Source of the DNA: M30B66 sp040882555
GTDB lineage: Bacteria; Bacteroidota; Bacteroidia; M30B66
DNA: 16,909 nucleotides
Direction: 5' to 3'
Assembly: GCA_040882555.1 (NCBI GenBank)
Contig: JBBEBC010000123.1
Coordinates: forward strand, 1-16,909
Under the pieces are notes generated by a model. The model worked only from the letters and a program-made list of their open reading frames with translations. It was not told where the DNA came from and ran no database searches. A program made the position numbers and the translations under genes. Of the stretch, positions 1 through 7,629 are shown in pieces (position 1 is the first letter of the stretch; each line of letters starts with the position of its first letter).

Positions 1-1220
1 AAAGTTACCTGATGGTTGCTCACATTTCCAGCATCGGCAAATGAAAACCCGAACCAAGCATTCGTTAAGATATTGTAACTTCCACTTACAGTAAATTTAT
101 CCGCTTTAGCTTTGTCATCGTAGATATTTGTACCTCCAACATATCCAGTAGTCTCATCTCCATAAACAACTGGAGTTCCAACAAAAGGATAACGTACCGT
201 ATCAGCACAAGCACCATTTACTGGTGGTTCGGGCTGATTAGCACAAGCATTCGATGTTAACAAACCAACTCTTACTCCTCCAGCCCCAAATAATGCTTGA
301 GCTCTTGCTTTTTGTCCATTAGTAAACATGGTCGCACAATCATCGTCCATATAATCCATGTAATTCATGAACATATCGCCGTTTGGACCATTATTACATG
401 AGATTCTAGGGAAGTTAGGACAACCACCGTTTGAATCACCCTGATTGGGTGTATCAGAAACTTCGTCTGTTCCATTGCAGGCACCATCATCATCACCCCA
501 AATGTGGTAGAGGTTTAACCAGTGACCTACTTCATGTGTAGCGGTTCTTCCTAGATTATACGCATTATTGAATGGATTTGCTGGTGGTTTTCCAACACTT
601 GTGTAGGTAATCACTACACCGTCAGTATTCGGATTTCCTCCAGGAAACTGAGCATAGCCAAGCAGAGAACTTCCCAAATCGCACACCCAAATGTTTAAAT
701 ATTTAGCAGTGTTCCAAGGGCTTTTTCCTCCATTATTATCTCTCTTTACATTATTGTTTGTATTAAAGCTGTTGGTGGTTGTTTGAGTTCTAGTGATACC
801 GTTGGTAGCATTACCCTGCGGGTCGATAGAAGCAAGACAAAATTCAAATTCCATATCAGCAGCAACTCCTTGAAAAACGGAAGGTGTTTGACTGAAATTC
901 GAGTTCAGTTTTCTAAAATCATCATTTAGCACTTGAATCTGAGACAGCAACTGAGCATCCGAAATATTTTCTGTAGCATTTTGATAAACTACATGAAATA
1001 CAACTGGAATAGTAACTAATGCTCTTGAAGCACTTAAAGGATTGTAAGATTCTACGAATTGATTTGTTTGTTCTCTGATTTGCTCTCTTTTTATAGCATA
1101 TTCCGAATCATTAGCCAACATAAATGAATGACTTTCCATTGTGCCGCATCGATCTGTTTGAGCCGTGATTGCTCCTGAGATGAGAAGAAGCGAGAAGATA
1201 GTGTTTGTGATTTTTTTCAT
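1..1220 (-). CDS. Secreted M43-family (pappalysin-like) zinc metalloprotease, C-terminus cut by window edge
   Basis: The minus-strand frame is open from ATG at 1220 to base 1 with no stop, so about 406 residues are visible and the C-terminus lies outside. The start MKKITNTIFSLLLISGAITA is a typical Sec signal peptide with likely cleavage after ITA. Residues 229-239 read HEVGHWLNLYH, the extended HExxHxxGxxH-type zinc site (His229, His233 and His239 bind zinc, Glu230 is catalytic; the usual Gly is Asn). About 50 residues later comes MNYMDYMDD (285-293), the Met-turn region, as in M43 peptidases (ulilysin/pappalysin group). Several Cys residues around the active site fit an extracellular enzyme. 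In Bacteroidota such proteins often end in adhesion or T9SS sorting domains, but that end is not visible here. It is transcribed divergently from the TerC gene. The family call is firm; the substrate is unknown. Confidence 0.9.
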   Translation of the reverse strand, partial: MKKITNTIFSLLLISGAITAQTDRCGTMESHSFMLANDSEYAIKREQIREQTNQFVESYNPLSASRALVTIPVVFHVVYQNATENISDAQLLSQIQVLNDDFRKLNSNFSQTPSVFQGVAADMEFEFCLASIDPQGNATNGITRTQTTTNSFNTNNNVKRDNNGGKSPWNTAKYLNIWVCDLGSSLLGYAQFPGGNPNTDGVVITYTSVGKPPANPFNNAYNLGRTATHEVGHWLNLYHIWGDDDGACNGTDEVSDTPNQGDSNGGCPNFPRISCNNGPNGDMFMNYMDYMDDDCATMFTNGQKARAQALFGAGGVRVGLLTSNACANQPEPPVNGACADTVRYPFVGTPVVYGDETTGYVGGTNIYDDKAKADKFTVSGSYNILTNAWFGFSFADAGNVSNHQVT

Positions 1221-1241
1221 TTTCCTATTAAAAACGGTGTG

Positions 1242-1274
1242 CAAGTTACCAATAAAATGAGCTTTCTAGTCAAG
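1242..1274 (-). promoter_or_regulatory. Candidate promoter of the M43 protease gene
   Basis: On the minus strand CTTG (1271-1274) is followed after 22 bases by TAACTTG (1242-1248), 21 bases upstream of the ATG at 1220. This resembles the Bacteroidota -33 (TTTG/TTG) and -7 (TAnnTTTG) elements, but the -7 match is one T short. Call by pattern only. Confidence 0.3.
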
Positions 1275-1405
1275 AATTAACCTAAGTTCCTTACACCTTT
1301 CTTAACAATTTAGAATAAAGCTCTCCTAATTAATCTCGATTTTTTCTGCAAAACACTTATAAATAAAAATACATGAATTGAACGTCTATGCAAAGGGCTT
1401 TTGAA

Positions 1406-1413
1406 TAGTTTTG
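1406..1413 (+). promoter_or_regulatory. Candidate -7 promoter element of the TerC-family gene
   Basis: TAGTTTTG is an exact match to TAnnTTTG and ends 21 bases before the ATG at 1435, which would give a leader of roughly 15 bases. The nearest upstream TTG (1378-1380) is 25 bases away, longer than the usual spacing, so the -33 element is doubtful. The leader just before the start is A-rich (AAATAAAGAAA), as is common in this phylum in place of a Shine-Dalgarno sequence. Confidence 0.4.
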
Positions 1414-1434
1414 CAGTCAAATTAAATAAAGAAA

Positions 1435-2226
1435 ATGGGATTTTTTGATCCTGCTGCATGGGATGCACTTTTTACTGTTAATGGCATAATCACTTTATTT
1501 TCTCTAAGTGTTCTAGAGATTGTATTGGGTATTGATAACATTATTTTCATCTCCATAGTTGCATCCAAGCTGCCTAAAAACAGTCAGAGAAAAGCAAGAG
1601 TGATTGGATTATCGCTTGCTTTAGTATTTAGAGTTATGCTTTTGAGCATTATTTCGTGGATTGCTGGATTAAAAGAACCAATCCTTGAAATTGCTGGTTA
1701 TGGAGCTAGCGGAAGAGATTTGATATTATTTTCCGGAGGCCTTTTCCTAACCATAAAAACAATTATGGAGATTGTTGACAAGCTAAATAAAGGTGAAGAA
1801 GAAAATACTGGAACGGTCACAGCAACAGGTTTTGCGAGGGCAATCGTTCAAATCGTATTGTTAGATATTGTATTCTCGTTTGATTCTATTCTGACTGCAG
1901 TTGCTATATCCTCAAACCTAGTAATAATGATACTTGCGGTTGTATTTGCTATTATTATTATGATTGCTTTCGCAGGAGTGGTAAGTGATTTCATAAATAA
2001 ATACGAAACAATCAAAATGCTGGCTCTTGTTTTTCTTGTCGCCATTGGAATTGTTTTGATTCTTGAAGCCTTCCATGTGGAAGAAGTCTACCATATCGAT
2101 TTAAAAAATTATGTTTACATAGCTATGGGATTCTCTCTTACTGTAGAAACTTTAAATCTTTTGAGAACCCGCAATGCATTACGTAGAACAAGAGCTGCTA
2201 ATGCTGACAAAGAAGAGAGTAACTGA
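1435..2226 (+). CDS. TerC family integral membrane protein
   Basis: A 263-residue, very hydrophobic protein with about seven predicted membrane segments. It carries the conserved acidic motifs of the TerC family inside helices: LEIVLGIDNIIF (Asp34) near the N-terminus and LLDIVFSFDSILTA (Asp144, Asp150) in the middle; between them is a charged cytoplasmic loop rich in Glu/Lys (about 113-125). TerC-family proteins (Alx, YgdQ, TerC) are linked to metal ion, especially manganese, homeostasis and to tellurite resistance; a housekeeping metal-export role is inferred and no ter cluster is present. The full length is normal for the family. The gene is followed after 52 bases by the DUF4197 gene on the same strand and may be cotranscribed with it, since no terminator lies between them. 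Confidence 0.9.
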   Translation: MGFFDPAAWDALFTVNGIITLFSLSVLEIVLGIDNIIFISIVASKLPKNSQRKARVIGLSLALVFRVMLLSIISWIAGLKEPILEIAGYGASGRDLILFSGGLFLTIKTIMEIVDKLNKGEEENTGTVTATGFARAIVQIVLLDIVFSFDSILTAVAISSNLVIMILAVVFAIIIMIAFAGVVSDFINKYETIKMLALVFLVAIGIVLILEAFHVEEVYHIDLKNYVYIAMGFSLTVETLNLLRTRNALRRTRAANADKEESN

Positions 2227-2278
2227 ATTGTGGCAACGTATTTGTAATTTTCAAGTCACATTAATAACACAACAAACT

Positions 2279-3004
2279 ATGAAATCGCTAATTATCGCAG
2301 CGTTGGTATTCTTTATCGCACCTGCACTAAATTCTCAAAACTTACTCAATCAGGTAAAAAATCAAGTTAATACTGTTGTTGGAGGAAGTAGCCAAGGCTC
2401 TTCTCTAAGTAATGATGAAGTTATAAGAGGCTTAAAAGAAGCATTAAATGTGGGTACCAACAATGCTACAGGAAAAGCATCCAGATTAGATGGTTTTTAT
2501 AAAAACTCAATAATCAAAATCCCATTCCCACCTGAAGCGCGAGCAGTTGAATCTGCTGCAAAACAGTTCGGGATGACCAAGCAAGTCGATAATTTTGTAA
2601 AAACAATGAATCGTGCTGCTGAAGAAGCCAGCAAAGAAGCAGCCCCAATTTTCATAAATGCAGTAAAAGGGATGACCATTAGTGATGGCTTAACAATTTT
2701 AAGAGGTGGAGATGGAGCTGCAACTAACTTCTTAAAAGGAAGAACTCAAGCCGAATTGACCAGCAAGTTTTCTCCAATAGTTAAAAGAGCAATAAATAAA
2801 GTTCAGCTAACCAAATACTGGAATCCTATCGTTTCTAAATACAATAGAATACCGGGGGTTAGAAGACAAAATCCTGATCTTGATAAATACGTAACAGAAA
2901 AAGCCCTCGCTGGACTTTTCAGACTCATAGCAGATGAAGAAAATAAAATCCGTAAAGATCCTGCTGCTAGAGTAAGCGATATTCTTAGAAAAGTTTTTGG
3001 ATAA
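2279..3004 (+). CDS. Secreted DUF4197 domain protein
   Basis: The frame is open from 2174, inside the end of the TerC gene, but ATG 2279 is the better start. It gives 241 residues beginning with a clear Sec signal peptide (MKSLIIAALVFFIAPALNS, cleavage before QN), whereas the earlier start would place 35 extra residues in front of it. The rest matches DUF4197: LKEAL near residue 50, DGFYKNSIIKIPFPPEA, MNRAAEEASKEAAPIF, the GGDGAAT segment, and a C-terminal block with KFSPIVKRAI and FRLIADEENKIR. The protein is mostly helical and should be periplasmic, or a lipoprotein-free outer-envelope protein since no lipobox Cys is seen. The family function is unknown. The gene ends 22 bases before the hairpin terminator shared with the convergent gene. 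Confidence 0.85.
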   Translation: MKSLIIAALVFFIAPALNSQNLLNQVKNQVNTVVGGSSQGSSLSNDEVIRGLKEALNVGTNNATGKASRLDGFYKNSIIKIPFPPEARAVESAAKQFGMTKQVDNFVKTMNRAAEEASKEAAPIFINAVKGMTISDGLTILRGGDGAATNFLKGRTQAELTSKFSPIVKRAINKVQLTKYWNPIVSKYNRIPGVRRQNPDLDKYVTEKALAGLFRLIADEENKIRKDPAARVSDILRKVFG

Positions 3005-3024
3005 AAACCATTAGCTTCAAATAA

Positions 3025-3744
3025 CTAAAACGCCTTTCCGCCCGGAAGGGCGTTTTCTTTTTGATCTAAAACCATTTTTTTAGACTCTGGTCCCACTTGC
3101 ACCGGCTCCCCTAAAAACCTAGGCTTAGTATTCAACAAATAAACATCCAACACGGCTCTCGACCTTGCAAAGACTTCTCTTAAACCTGAAGTCCATCCCG
3201 AAGGATCGTTCACATCACGCGCAGCGAAACCAACTGCCTGAATATCTTCATTATGTGCAATAAACAAGGCTCTTTCAAGATGAAAACGTTGCGATATTAT
3301 GATAAAACTCTGTTGCCCAAAGACTTGTTTACACCTTAATACAGAATCAAAGGTTCTCAAACCTGCGAAATCCATATAAATAGCCGAGTCAGGAATTCCA
3401 CGCTTGAGCAGTGCTTTACGCATATCTCGGGGCTCGTTATATGAAAGAGTTCTGTTATCACCACTCACCAGCAGATAGTCAACTTTCCCAGTTTTAAATA
3501 ATTCGGCAGCAGCCTCAATTCGATACCTGAAAAATAAATTAGGATTTCCAGAACGATTATACTTTGAGGTGCCTAACAATAAACCAACTCTGGCATGTGG
3601 AACTTGCGAAGACCCATGAATTATAAAGTCCTCACTATTACTTTCGATAAGTGAATTGCTAAACCACAATCCAATCCCAACAAGGAATAAAGCCGAGAGA
3701 CCTAACCTAAAAAACCTTCTTATCCAAAGCTTGAAGACTTTCAT
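3025..3744 (-). CDS. SanA/ElyC/YdcF-like membrane-anchored DUF218 protein
   Basis: A 239-residue protein with an N-terminal membrane anchor (about 11-32, after the basic MKVFKLWIRR) and a periplasmic DUF218 domain. Family motifs are visible: VGLLLGTSKY (53-62), NLFFRYRIEAAAELF (69-83), YLLVSGDNRT (90-99), EPRDMRKALLKRGIP (104-118), and SQRFHLERALFIA (151-163) with the conserved His. SanA of E. coli has the same length and affects vancomycin exclusion at high temperature, so an envelope-barrier role is inferred. The last ten codons (ENALPGGKAF) are encoded by the terminator hairpin of the convergent DUF4197 gene, so this tail is probably shaped by the terminator rather than by protein function. 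No convincing promoter was seen upstream. Confidence 0.87.
   Translation of the reverse strand: MKVFKLWIRRFFRLGLSALFLVGIGLWFSNSLIESNSEDFIIHGSSQVPHARVGLLLGTSKYNRSGNPNLFFRYRIEAAAELFKTGKVDYLLVSGDNRTLSYNEPRDMRKALLKRGIPDSAIYMDFAGLRTFDSVLRCKQVFGQQSFIIISQRFHLERALFIAHNEDIQAVGFAARDVNDPSGWTSGLREVFARSRAVLDVYLLNTKPRFLGEPVQVGPESKKMVLDQKENALPGGKAF
3027..3062 (+). terminator. Intrinsic terminator, probably bidirectional, inside the 3' end of the SanA-like gene
   Basis: A 13-base-pair stem (5' arm 3027-3039, loop GCCC 3040-3043, 3' arm 3044-3056) contains only one G-T wobble and is followed on the plus strand by CTTTTT (3057-3062). It ends transcription of the TerC/DUF4197 unit. On the minus strand the same stem is followed by a weaker T-containing tail (AGTTATTTG). 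Arm positions 3028-3056 are also codons of the convergent gene. Confidence 0.85.
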
Positions 3745-3804
3745 TGCCCAAATAACGGAAATTCCCTTCTACAATGCATACCTACAAAGCTCGTTCTGAA
3801 TTAT

Positions 3805-3812
3805 TATATTTG
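3805..3812 (+). promoter_or_regulatory. -7 promoter element abutting the E1 start codon
   Basis: TATATTTG matches TAnnTTTG exactly and ends only seven bases before ATG 3820. Transcription would then start at or within a few bases of that ATG (leaderless), or give an 8-12 base leader if ATG 3829 (Met4) is the true start. AGGA at 3814-3817 looks like a Shine-Dalgarno but would lie at or upstream of the transcript start. No clear -33 TTG is present. Confidence 0.5.
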
Positions 3813-3819
3813 CAGGAAA

Positions 3820-6237
3820 ATGAGCAATATGGCAGGAAATACCAACTTACCGGAGCAAACAGGAAAAGAACTAAGCTTTGAAGAATTTCTTGAAACAGTT
3901 GTTGAGGATTACAGAGTTGCCTGCGAAAGCAGAGAAGCCAGCCTTCTTGGTAGGAAAGAAGTACTCACTGGCAAAGCGAAATTCGGAATCTTTGGTGATG
4001 GTAAAGAGATAGCTCAAATTGCTATGGCTAAAGCTTTTAAGCCCGGTGATTGGAGATCAGGCTATTACCGTGATCAAACGTTCATGCTTGCGTCTAAGCT
4101 TATGACCATAGAACAGTTTTTTGCTCAGTTGTATGCTCATGCTAACGAAACAGCTGAACCTATGTCGTCGGGAAGGTCTATGAACGGACACTTCTCAACT
4201 ACAACAGTTGAAAAAGACGGGAGCTGGAAAGAATTGATAGATTTAAAGAACGTTTCAGCCGATATTTCTCCAACCGCTGGTCAAATGCCTCGCTTGCTAG
4301 GATTGGCTATGGCCTCAAAAGTTTTCAGAAATCAAAAAGACTTGCAGGTTAACTCAAGCCTATCCCGTAAGGGTAACGAGGTGGCATTTGGTACAATTGG
4401 AGATGCAAGTACTTCTGAAGGACTCTTTTTTGAAACTATGAATGCTGCAAGTGTTTTACAAGTGCCTTTGGCGATTTCTGTTTGGGATGATGGGTATGGC
4501 ATTTCTGTTTCAAAGGAATATCAAACAACTAAAGCGAGTATTTCAAAAGCCTTAGCTGGTTTTGAGATGAATGAGGATGAAAAAGGTCTAAGAATATATA
4601 AAGGAAAAGGCTGGGATTACGCAGGTTTGTGCGAACTCTATGAGAAAGGAATCGCTTTGATGAGAGAGGATCATATTCCCGCTCTTTTTCATATTGAAGA
4701 AATGACTCAACCTCAAGGTCACTCCACCTCTGGCTCGCATGAAAGATATAAAAGCAAGGAAAGGCTGGAATGGGAAGTTGAATTCGATTGCATTAAAAAG
4801 ATGCGGGCTTGGATGATTGAAACTGCCATTGCTACAGAAAAGCAACTTGTAGAAATTGAAAAGGAAGCCAAAAACAAAGTTAAAGAAGCTAAGAATAGTG
4901 CTTGGAAGGCTTTTCAATCTGAAATCCTTGAAAACAAGAATCTATTAGAGTCCATTTTAAGTAAAAATACTTCATCCGAAATAGAAACAATACTCGCAAG
5001 TCTTAAAAATAATAAGGAACCACTTAGAAGAGATATTTCTGAAGCAGCAAGAAAAGCTTTAAGATTTCTCAGAGGCAAAGACTCTGAAATAAGAAGTAAT
5101 CTTAAGTCATTCATTGAAGAACAAAATCTCGATACACATGATAAATACAGTACTTGGTTATACACCGAAGGTGATGCATCAGCCCTGCATGTTGAACCTG
5201 TAGCTCCCGTGTATGAGAATGAAGACAATCTAGTTGATGGTAGAGAGATATTGAGAGATAATTACGATTCGATTCTAGCGACAAACCCATATTTCTTAAC
5301 CTTTGGCGAAGATGCTGGGGGTATTGGAGGTGTTAATCAAACTCTTGAAGGTTTGCAAGCGAAATATGGGGAAATGCGAGTTAGTGATACTGGTATCCGA
5401 GAAGCTACTATCATCGGACAAGGTATCGGCATGGCTATGAGAGGACTCAGACCTATTGCAGAGATTCAATATCTGGATTATTTACTTTATGCGATTCAGA
5501 TAATGAGTGATGACCTAGCCACATTAAGATATCGAACAAAAGGAAAGCAAAAAGCGCCGCTAATTGTTTCTACTCGAGGGCATCGCTTAGAGGGAATATG
5601 GCATTCAGGCTCGCCGATGGGAATGATTATTAACGCACTTAGAGGCGTTTATGTATGTGTTCCTAGAAATATGACTCAAGCAGCTGGAATGTACAATACC
5701 CTGCTTTCTGCTGACGACCCTGCTCTTGTGATTGAACCCTTGAATGGCTACAGAATCAAAGAGAATAGGCCTGTAAATATGGGAGAATTTAAAATCCCTC
5801 TGGGGAAAGTTGAAATTCTTTCGGAAGGCACTGACGTTACTTTGGTTACCTACGGTTCATGCTGCAGAATTGCAGAAGCTGCTTCAGCAGAATTAAAGAA
5901 AATGGGTGTTTCTGTTGAGCTCATAGATGCTCAAACCTTATTGCCTTTTGATTTGGATGGAGTAATTGGGAAATCACTTGAAAAGACGAATAAACTAATT
6001 ATTCTAGACGAAGATGTTCAAGGTGGTGCAGGAGCATATATGCTTCAACAAATACTCGAAGTTCAAGGTGGTTTTAGAATGCTAGATTCTGATCCAGTTA
6101 CCTTAAGTTCGAAAGACCACAGACCTGCTTATGGTTCTGATGGCGATTATTACTCTAAACCAAGTGTTGATGATGTAATTGAAAAAGTGTATGCCATGAT
6201 GTCGGAATATAACCCATCACAATATCCTTCTATTTAA
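3820..6237 (+). CDS. Fused 2-oxoacid dehydrogenase E1 (alpha plus beta), thiamine-diphosphate dependent
   Basis: An 805-residue fusion of the alpha and beta subunits of a branched-chain-type 2-oxoacid dehydrogenase E1, which decarboxylates the 2-oxoacid and passes the acyl group to lipoyl-E2. Alpha part (about 20-330): RDQTF at 84-88, GRSMNGHFS, and the ThDP/Mg site GDASTSEG (194-201) ending in WDDGYGIS (222-229). The classical GDG...NN signature reads GDA...DD here, a variant I believe is usual in the Bacteroidota fusion form. A Lys/Glu-rich helical linker (about 330-450) joins the beta part, with FGEDAGGIGGVNQT (Glu497), RVSDTGIREATIIGQGIGMA, EIQYLDYLLYAIQ, and a C-terminal transketolase-C domain. 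Substrate (branched-chain or pyruvate) cannot be fixed from sequence. Met4 at 3829 is an alternative start. murQ follows after six bases. No E2 or E3 gene is in the window. Confidence 0.92.
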   Translation: MSNMAGNTNLPEQTGKELSFEEFLETVVEDYRVACESREASLLGRKEVLTGKAKFGIFGDGKEIAQIAMAKAFKPGDWRSGYYRDQTFMLASKLMTIEQFFAQLYAHANETAEPMSSGRSMNGHFSTTTVEKDGSWKELIDLKNVSADISPTAGQMPRLLGLAMASKVFRNQKDLQVNSSLSRKGNEVAFGTIGDASTSEGLFFETMNAASVLQVPLAISVWDDGYGISVSKEYQTTKASISKALAGFEMNEDEKGLRIYKGKGWDYAGLCELYEKGIALMREDHIPALFHIEEMTQPQGHSTSGSHERYKSKERLEWEVEFDCIKKMRAWMIETAIATEKQLVEIEKEAKNKVKEAKNSAWKAFQSEILENKNLLESILSKNTSSEIETILASLKNNKEPLRRDISEAARKALRFLRGKDSEIRSNLKSFIEEQNLDTHDKYSTWLYTEGDASALHVEPVAPVYENEDNLVDGREILRDNYDSILATNPYFLTFGEDAGGIGGVNQTLEGLQAKYGEMRVSDTGIREATIIGQGIGMAMRGLRPIAEIQYLDYLLYAIQIMSDDLATLRYRTKGKQKAPLIVSTRGHRLEGIWHSGSPMGMIINALRGVYVCVPRNMTQAAGMYNTLLSADDPALVIEPLNGYRIKENRPVNMGEFKIPLGKVEILSEGTDVTLVTYGSCCRIAEAASAELKKMGVSVELIDAQTLLPFDLDGVIGKSLEKTNKLIILDEDVQGGAGAYMLQQILEVQGGFRMLDSDPVTLSSKDHRPAYGSDGDYYSKPSVDDVIEKVYAMMSEYNPSQYPSI

Positions 6238-6243
6238 TTATTT

Positions 6244-7056
6244 ATGAGTGGATTGACTACCGAAAGCGAATCGAAATATACTCATCTGGAAAGCATGGGC
6301 ACTTCAGATTTGCTCATAAATATGAATCGTGAAGATGCAACAGTTGCACATGCAATTGAGCTCGAAATAGAACGAATTGCACCTTTGGTGGATGCTATTG
6401 CAGGAAAAATGTCGCAAGGTGGAAGATTATTCTACATTGGCGCTGGAACCAGCGGACGACTAGGTATTGTGGATGCATCTGAATGTCCTCCTACTTACGG
6501 AATTGAGTTCGATAGAGTAATCGGCATTATTGCAGGAGGCGATTCTGCTATAAGAAAGGCAGTAGAATTTGCAGAAGATGATGAAAATCAAGCTTGGAAA
6601 GATTTACAAGCTTGGAATATAACTTCTAAAGATGTGGTTATTGGAATTGCTGCATCAGGAACGACTCCTTACGTTATTGGCGGAGTTAGTGATGCTAAGC
6701 GCGAAGGTTGCATAACAGGTTGTATTTCTTGCAACGGCGATTCACCCTTAGCTGCCGTTGTAGATTTTCCAATTGAAGTGGTTACTGGTCCCGAATTCGT
6801 TACCGGAAGTACACGAATGAAAGCAGGAACTGCTCAAAAGCTTGTGTTAAATATGATCAGCACTTCAGTAATGATTAAGCTGGGAAGAGTGAAAGGAAAT
6901 CAGATGGTTGACATGCAATTAACCAATAATAAACTCGTTGAAAGAGGCACTCGAATGCTAATGAAAGCTTTAGAAATTGAAAGAGAACAAGCTGAGCAGT
7001 TACTAAAATCTACTGGCAGTGTGAGAAAAGGAATTGAAGCGTATTCGAAGAAGTAA
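6244..7056 (+). CDS. murQ: N-acetylmuramic acid 6-phosphate etherase
   Basis: MurQ cleaves the lactyl ether of MurNAc 6-phosphate to give GlcNAc 6-phosphate and lactate, a cytosolic step of peptidoglycan recycling. The 270-residue protein begins with the diagnostic LTTES and has a single SIS domain: GAGTSGRLG (66-74) binds the sugar phosphate, ASECPPTYG (78-86) carries the catalytic Glu80, and FAEDD (109-113) supplies the second acidic residue, Glu111. GIAASGTTPYV and TGSTRMKAGTAQKLVLNM complete the family signature. E. coli MurQ is nearly 30 residues longer at the C-terminus; the shorter form is common in Bacteroidota. It sits six bases after the E1 gene and three bases before the next gene, so the three are probably cotranscribed, although their pathways are not obviously linked. 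No murP or anhMurNAc kinase gene is nearby. Confidence 0.95.
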   Translation: MSGLTTESESKYTHLESMGTSDLLINMNREDATVAHAIELEIERIAPLVDAIAGKMSQGGRLFYIGAGTSGRLGIVDASECPPTYGIEFDRVIGIIAGGDSAIRKAVEFAEDDENQAWKDLQAWNITSKDVVIGIAASGTTPYVIGGVSDAKREGCITGCISCNGDSPLAAVVDFPIEVVTGPEFVTGSTRMKAGTAQKLVLNMISTSVMIKLGRVKGNQMVDMQLTNNKLVERGTRMLMKALEIEREQAEQLLKSTGSVRKGIEAYSKK

Positions 7057-7059
7057 AAT

Positions 7060-7629
7060 ATGCAGGATTTAGAACCATTTTACAACTGGAGAGGCTTATA
7101 TGATTCGGCTGAGGATCCCTCCTCCCCTTTTTATGGCAGGGAGTACAGTGAATTCCAATACAGTACTACAATTTACAATCACTATATCCATCCGCAATGG
7201 GATGAATTTGGCTCAGAAACCTTATATCTGAAGGTACTTTATGCAGATTACGATAGGGAATTTGCAGTTATTGAACTAATTGGCGAATGGAATGATGCCA
7301 TTGGCAATGATATCATGTTTTTGAAGCGCGACATCATCGACGAAATGGTGCTATGCGGAATTAAAAATTACATCCTCATTGGAGAAAATGTCTTGAACAT
7401 GCATACTTCTGAAGAGGATTATTATGAGGAGTGGTTCGATGATATTGAAGATGGCTGGATTGTTGGCCTAAACTTCAGAGATCACGTAGTCGCCGAATTC
7501 AATGCTGTTGGTGTTGATCAATACATCATTTTCGGAGGCCGATTCGATGAAATAAACTGGAGAAAATTTCAACCTGTTGATCTTTTCGAACTGATTAATC
7601 AGTTCATAACAAGAAGATTAAACGCGTGA
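7060..7629 (+). CDS. Acidic protein of unknown function, last gene of the E1-murQ operon
   Basis: I do not recognise a named family. The 189-residue protein has no signal peptide or membrane segment and is strongly acidic (roughly 38 Asp/Glu against 13 Lys/Arg). It is rich in Tyr, Trp and Phe, with a notable stretch SEEDYYEEWFDDIEDGW near residues 124-140. The middle and C-terminal parts alternate predicted strands and helices (FAVIELIGEW, DIIDEMVLCGI, NYILIGENV, GWIVGLNF, QYIIFGG), suggesting a small alpha/beta, possibly STAS-like, fold; this is a guess from pattern. It starts three bases after the murQ stop, so translational coupling is likely. Its 3' end overlaps the convergent NUDIX gene by 12 bases. 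A perfect 18-base palindrome lies within codons for ELINQF just before the end. It is probably a real conserved cytosolic protein. Confidence 0.8.
   Translation: MQDLEPFYNWRGLYDSAEDPSSPFYGREYSEFQYSTTIYNHYIHPQWDEFGSETLYLKVLYADYDREFAVIELIGEWNDAIGNDIMFLKRDIIDEMVLCGIKNYILIGENVLNMHTSEEDYYEEWFDDIEDGWIVGLNFRDHVVAEFNAVGVDQYIIFGGRFDEINWRKFQPVDLFELINQFITRRLNA
7588..7605. repeat. Perfect 18-base palindrome near the 3' end of the unknown gene
   Basis: GAACTGATTAATCAGTTC is identical to its reverse complement with no spacer. As RNA it could fold as a 7-base-pair stem with a TTAA loop, but no T-tract follows on either strand, so it does not look like an intrinsic terminator. It encodes ELINQF. Confidence 0.7.

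Noticed and set aside
1435..2226. Tellurite resistance cluster
   Set aside because: Only a lone TerC-family gene is present; no terA, terB, terD or terE partner is in the window.
2174..2278. Upstream start for the DUF4197 gene overlapping the TerC gene
   Set aside because: It would put 35 non-conserved residues ahead of a clear signal peptide; ATG 2279 is better.
4396..4504. E1 alpha ThDP site as inactive because it reads GDA...DD instead of GDG...NN
   Set aside because: The rest of both subunits is intact and this variant appears to be normal for the fused Bacteroidota enzymes, as far as I recall.
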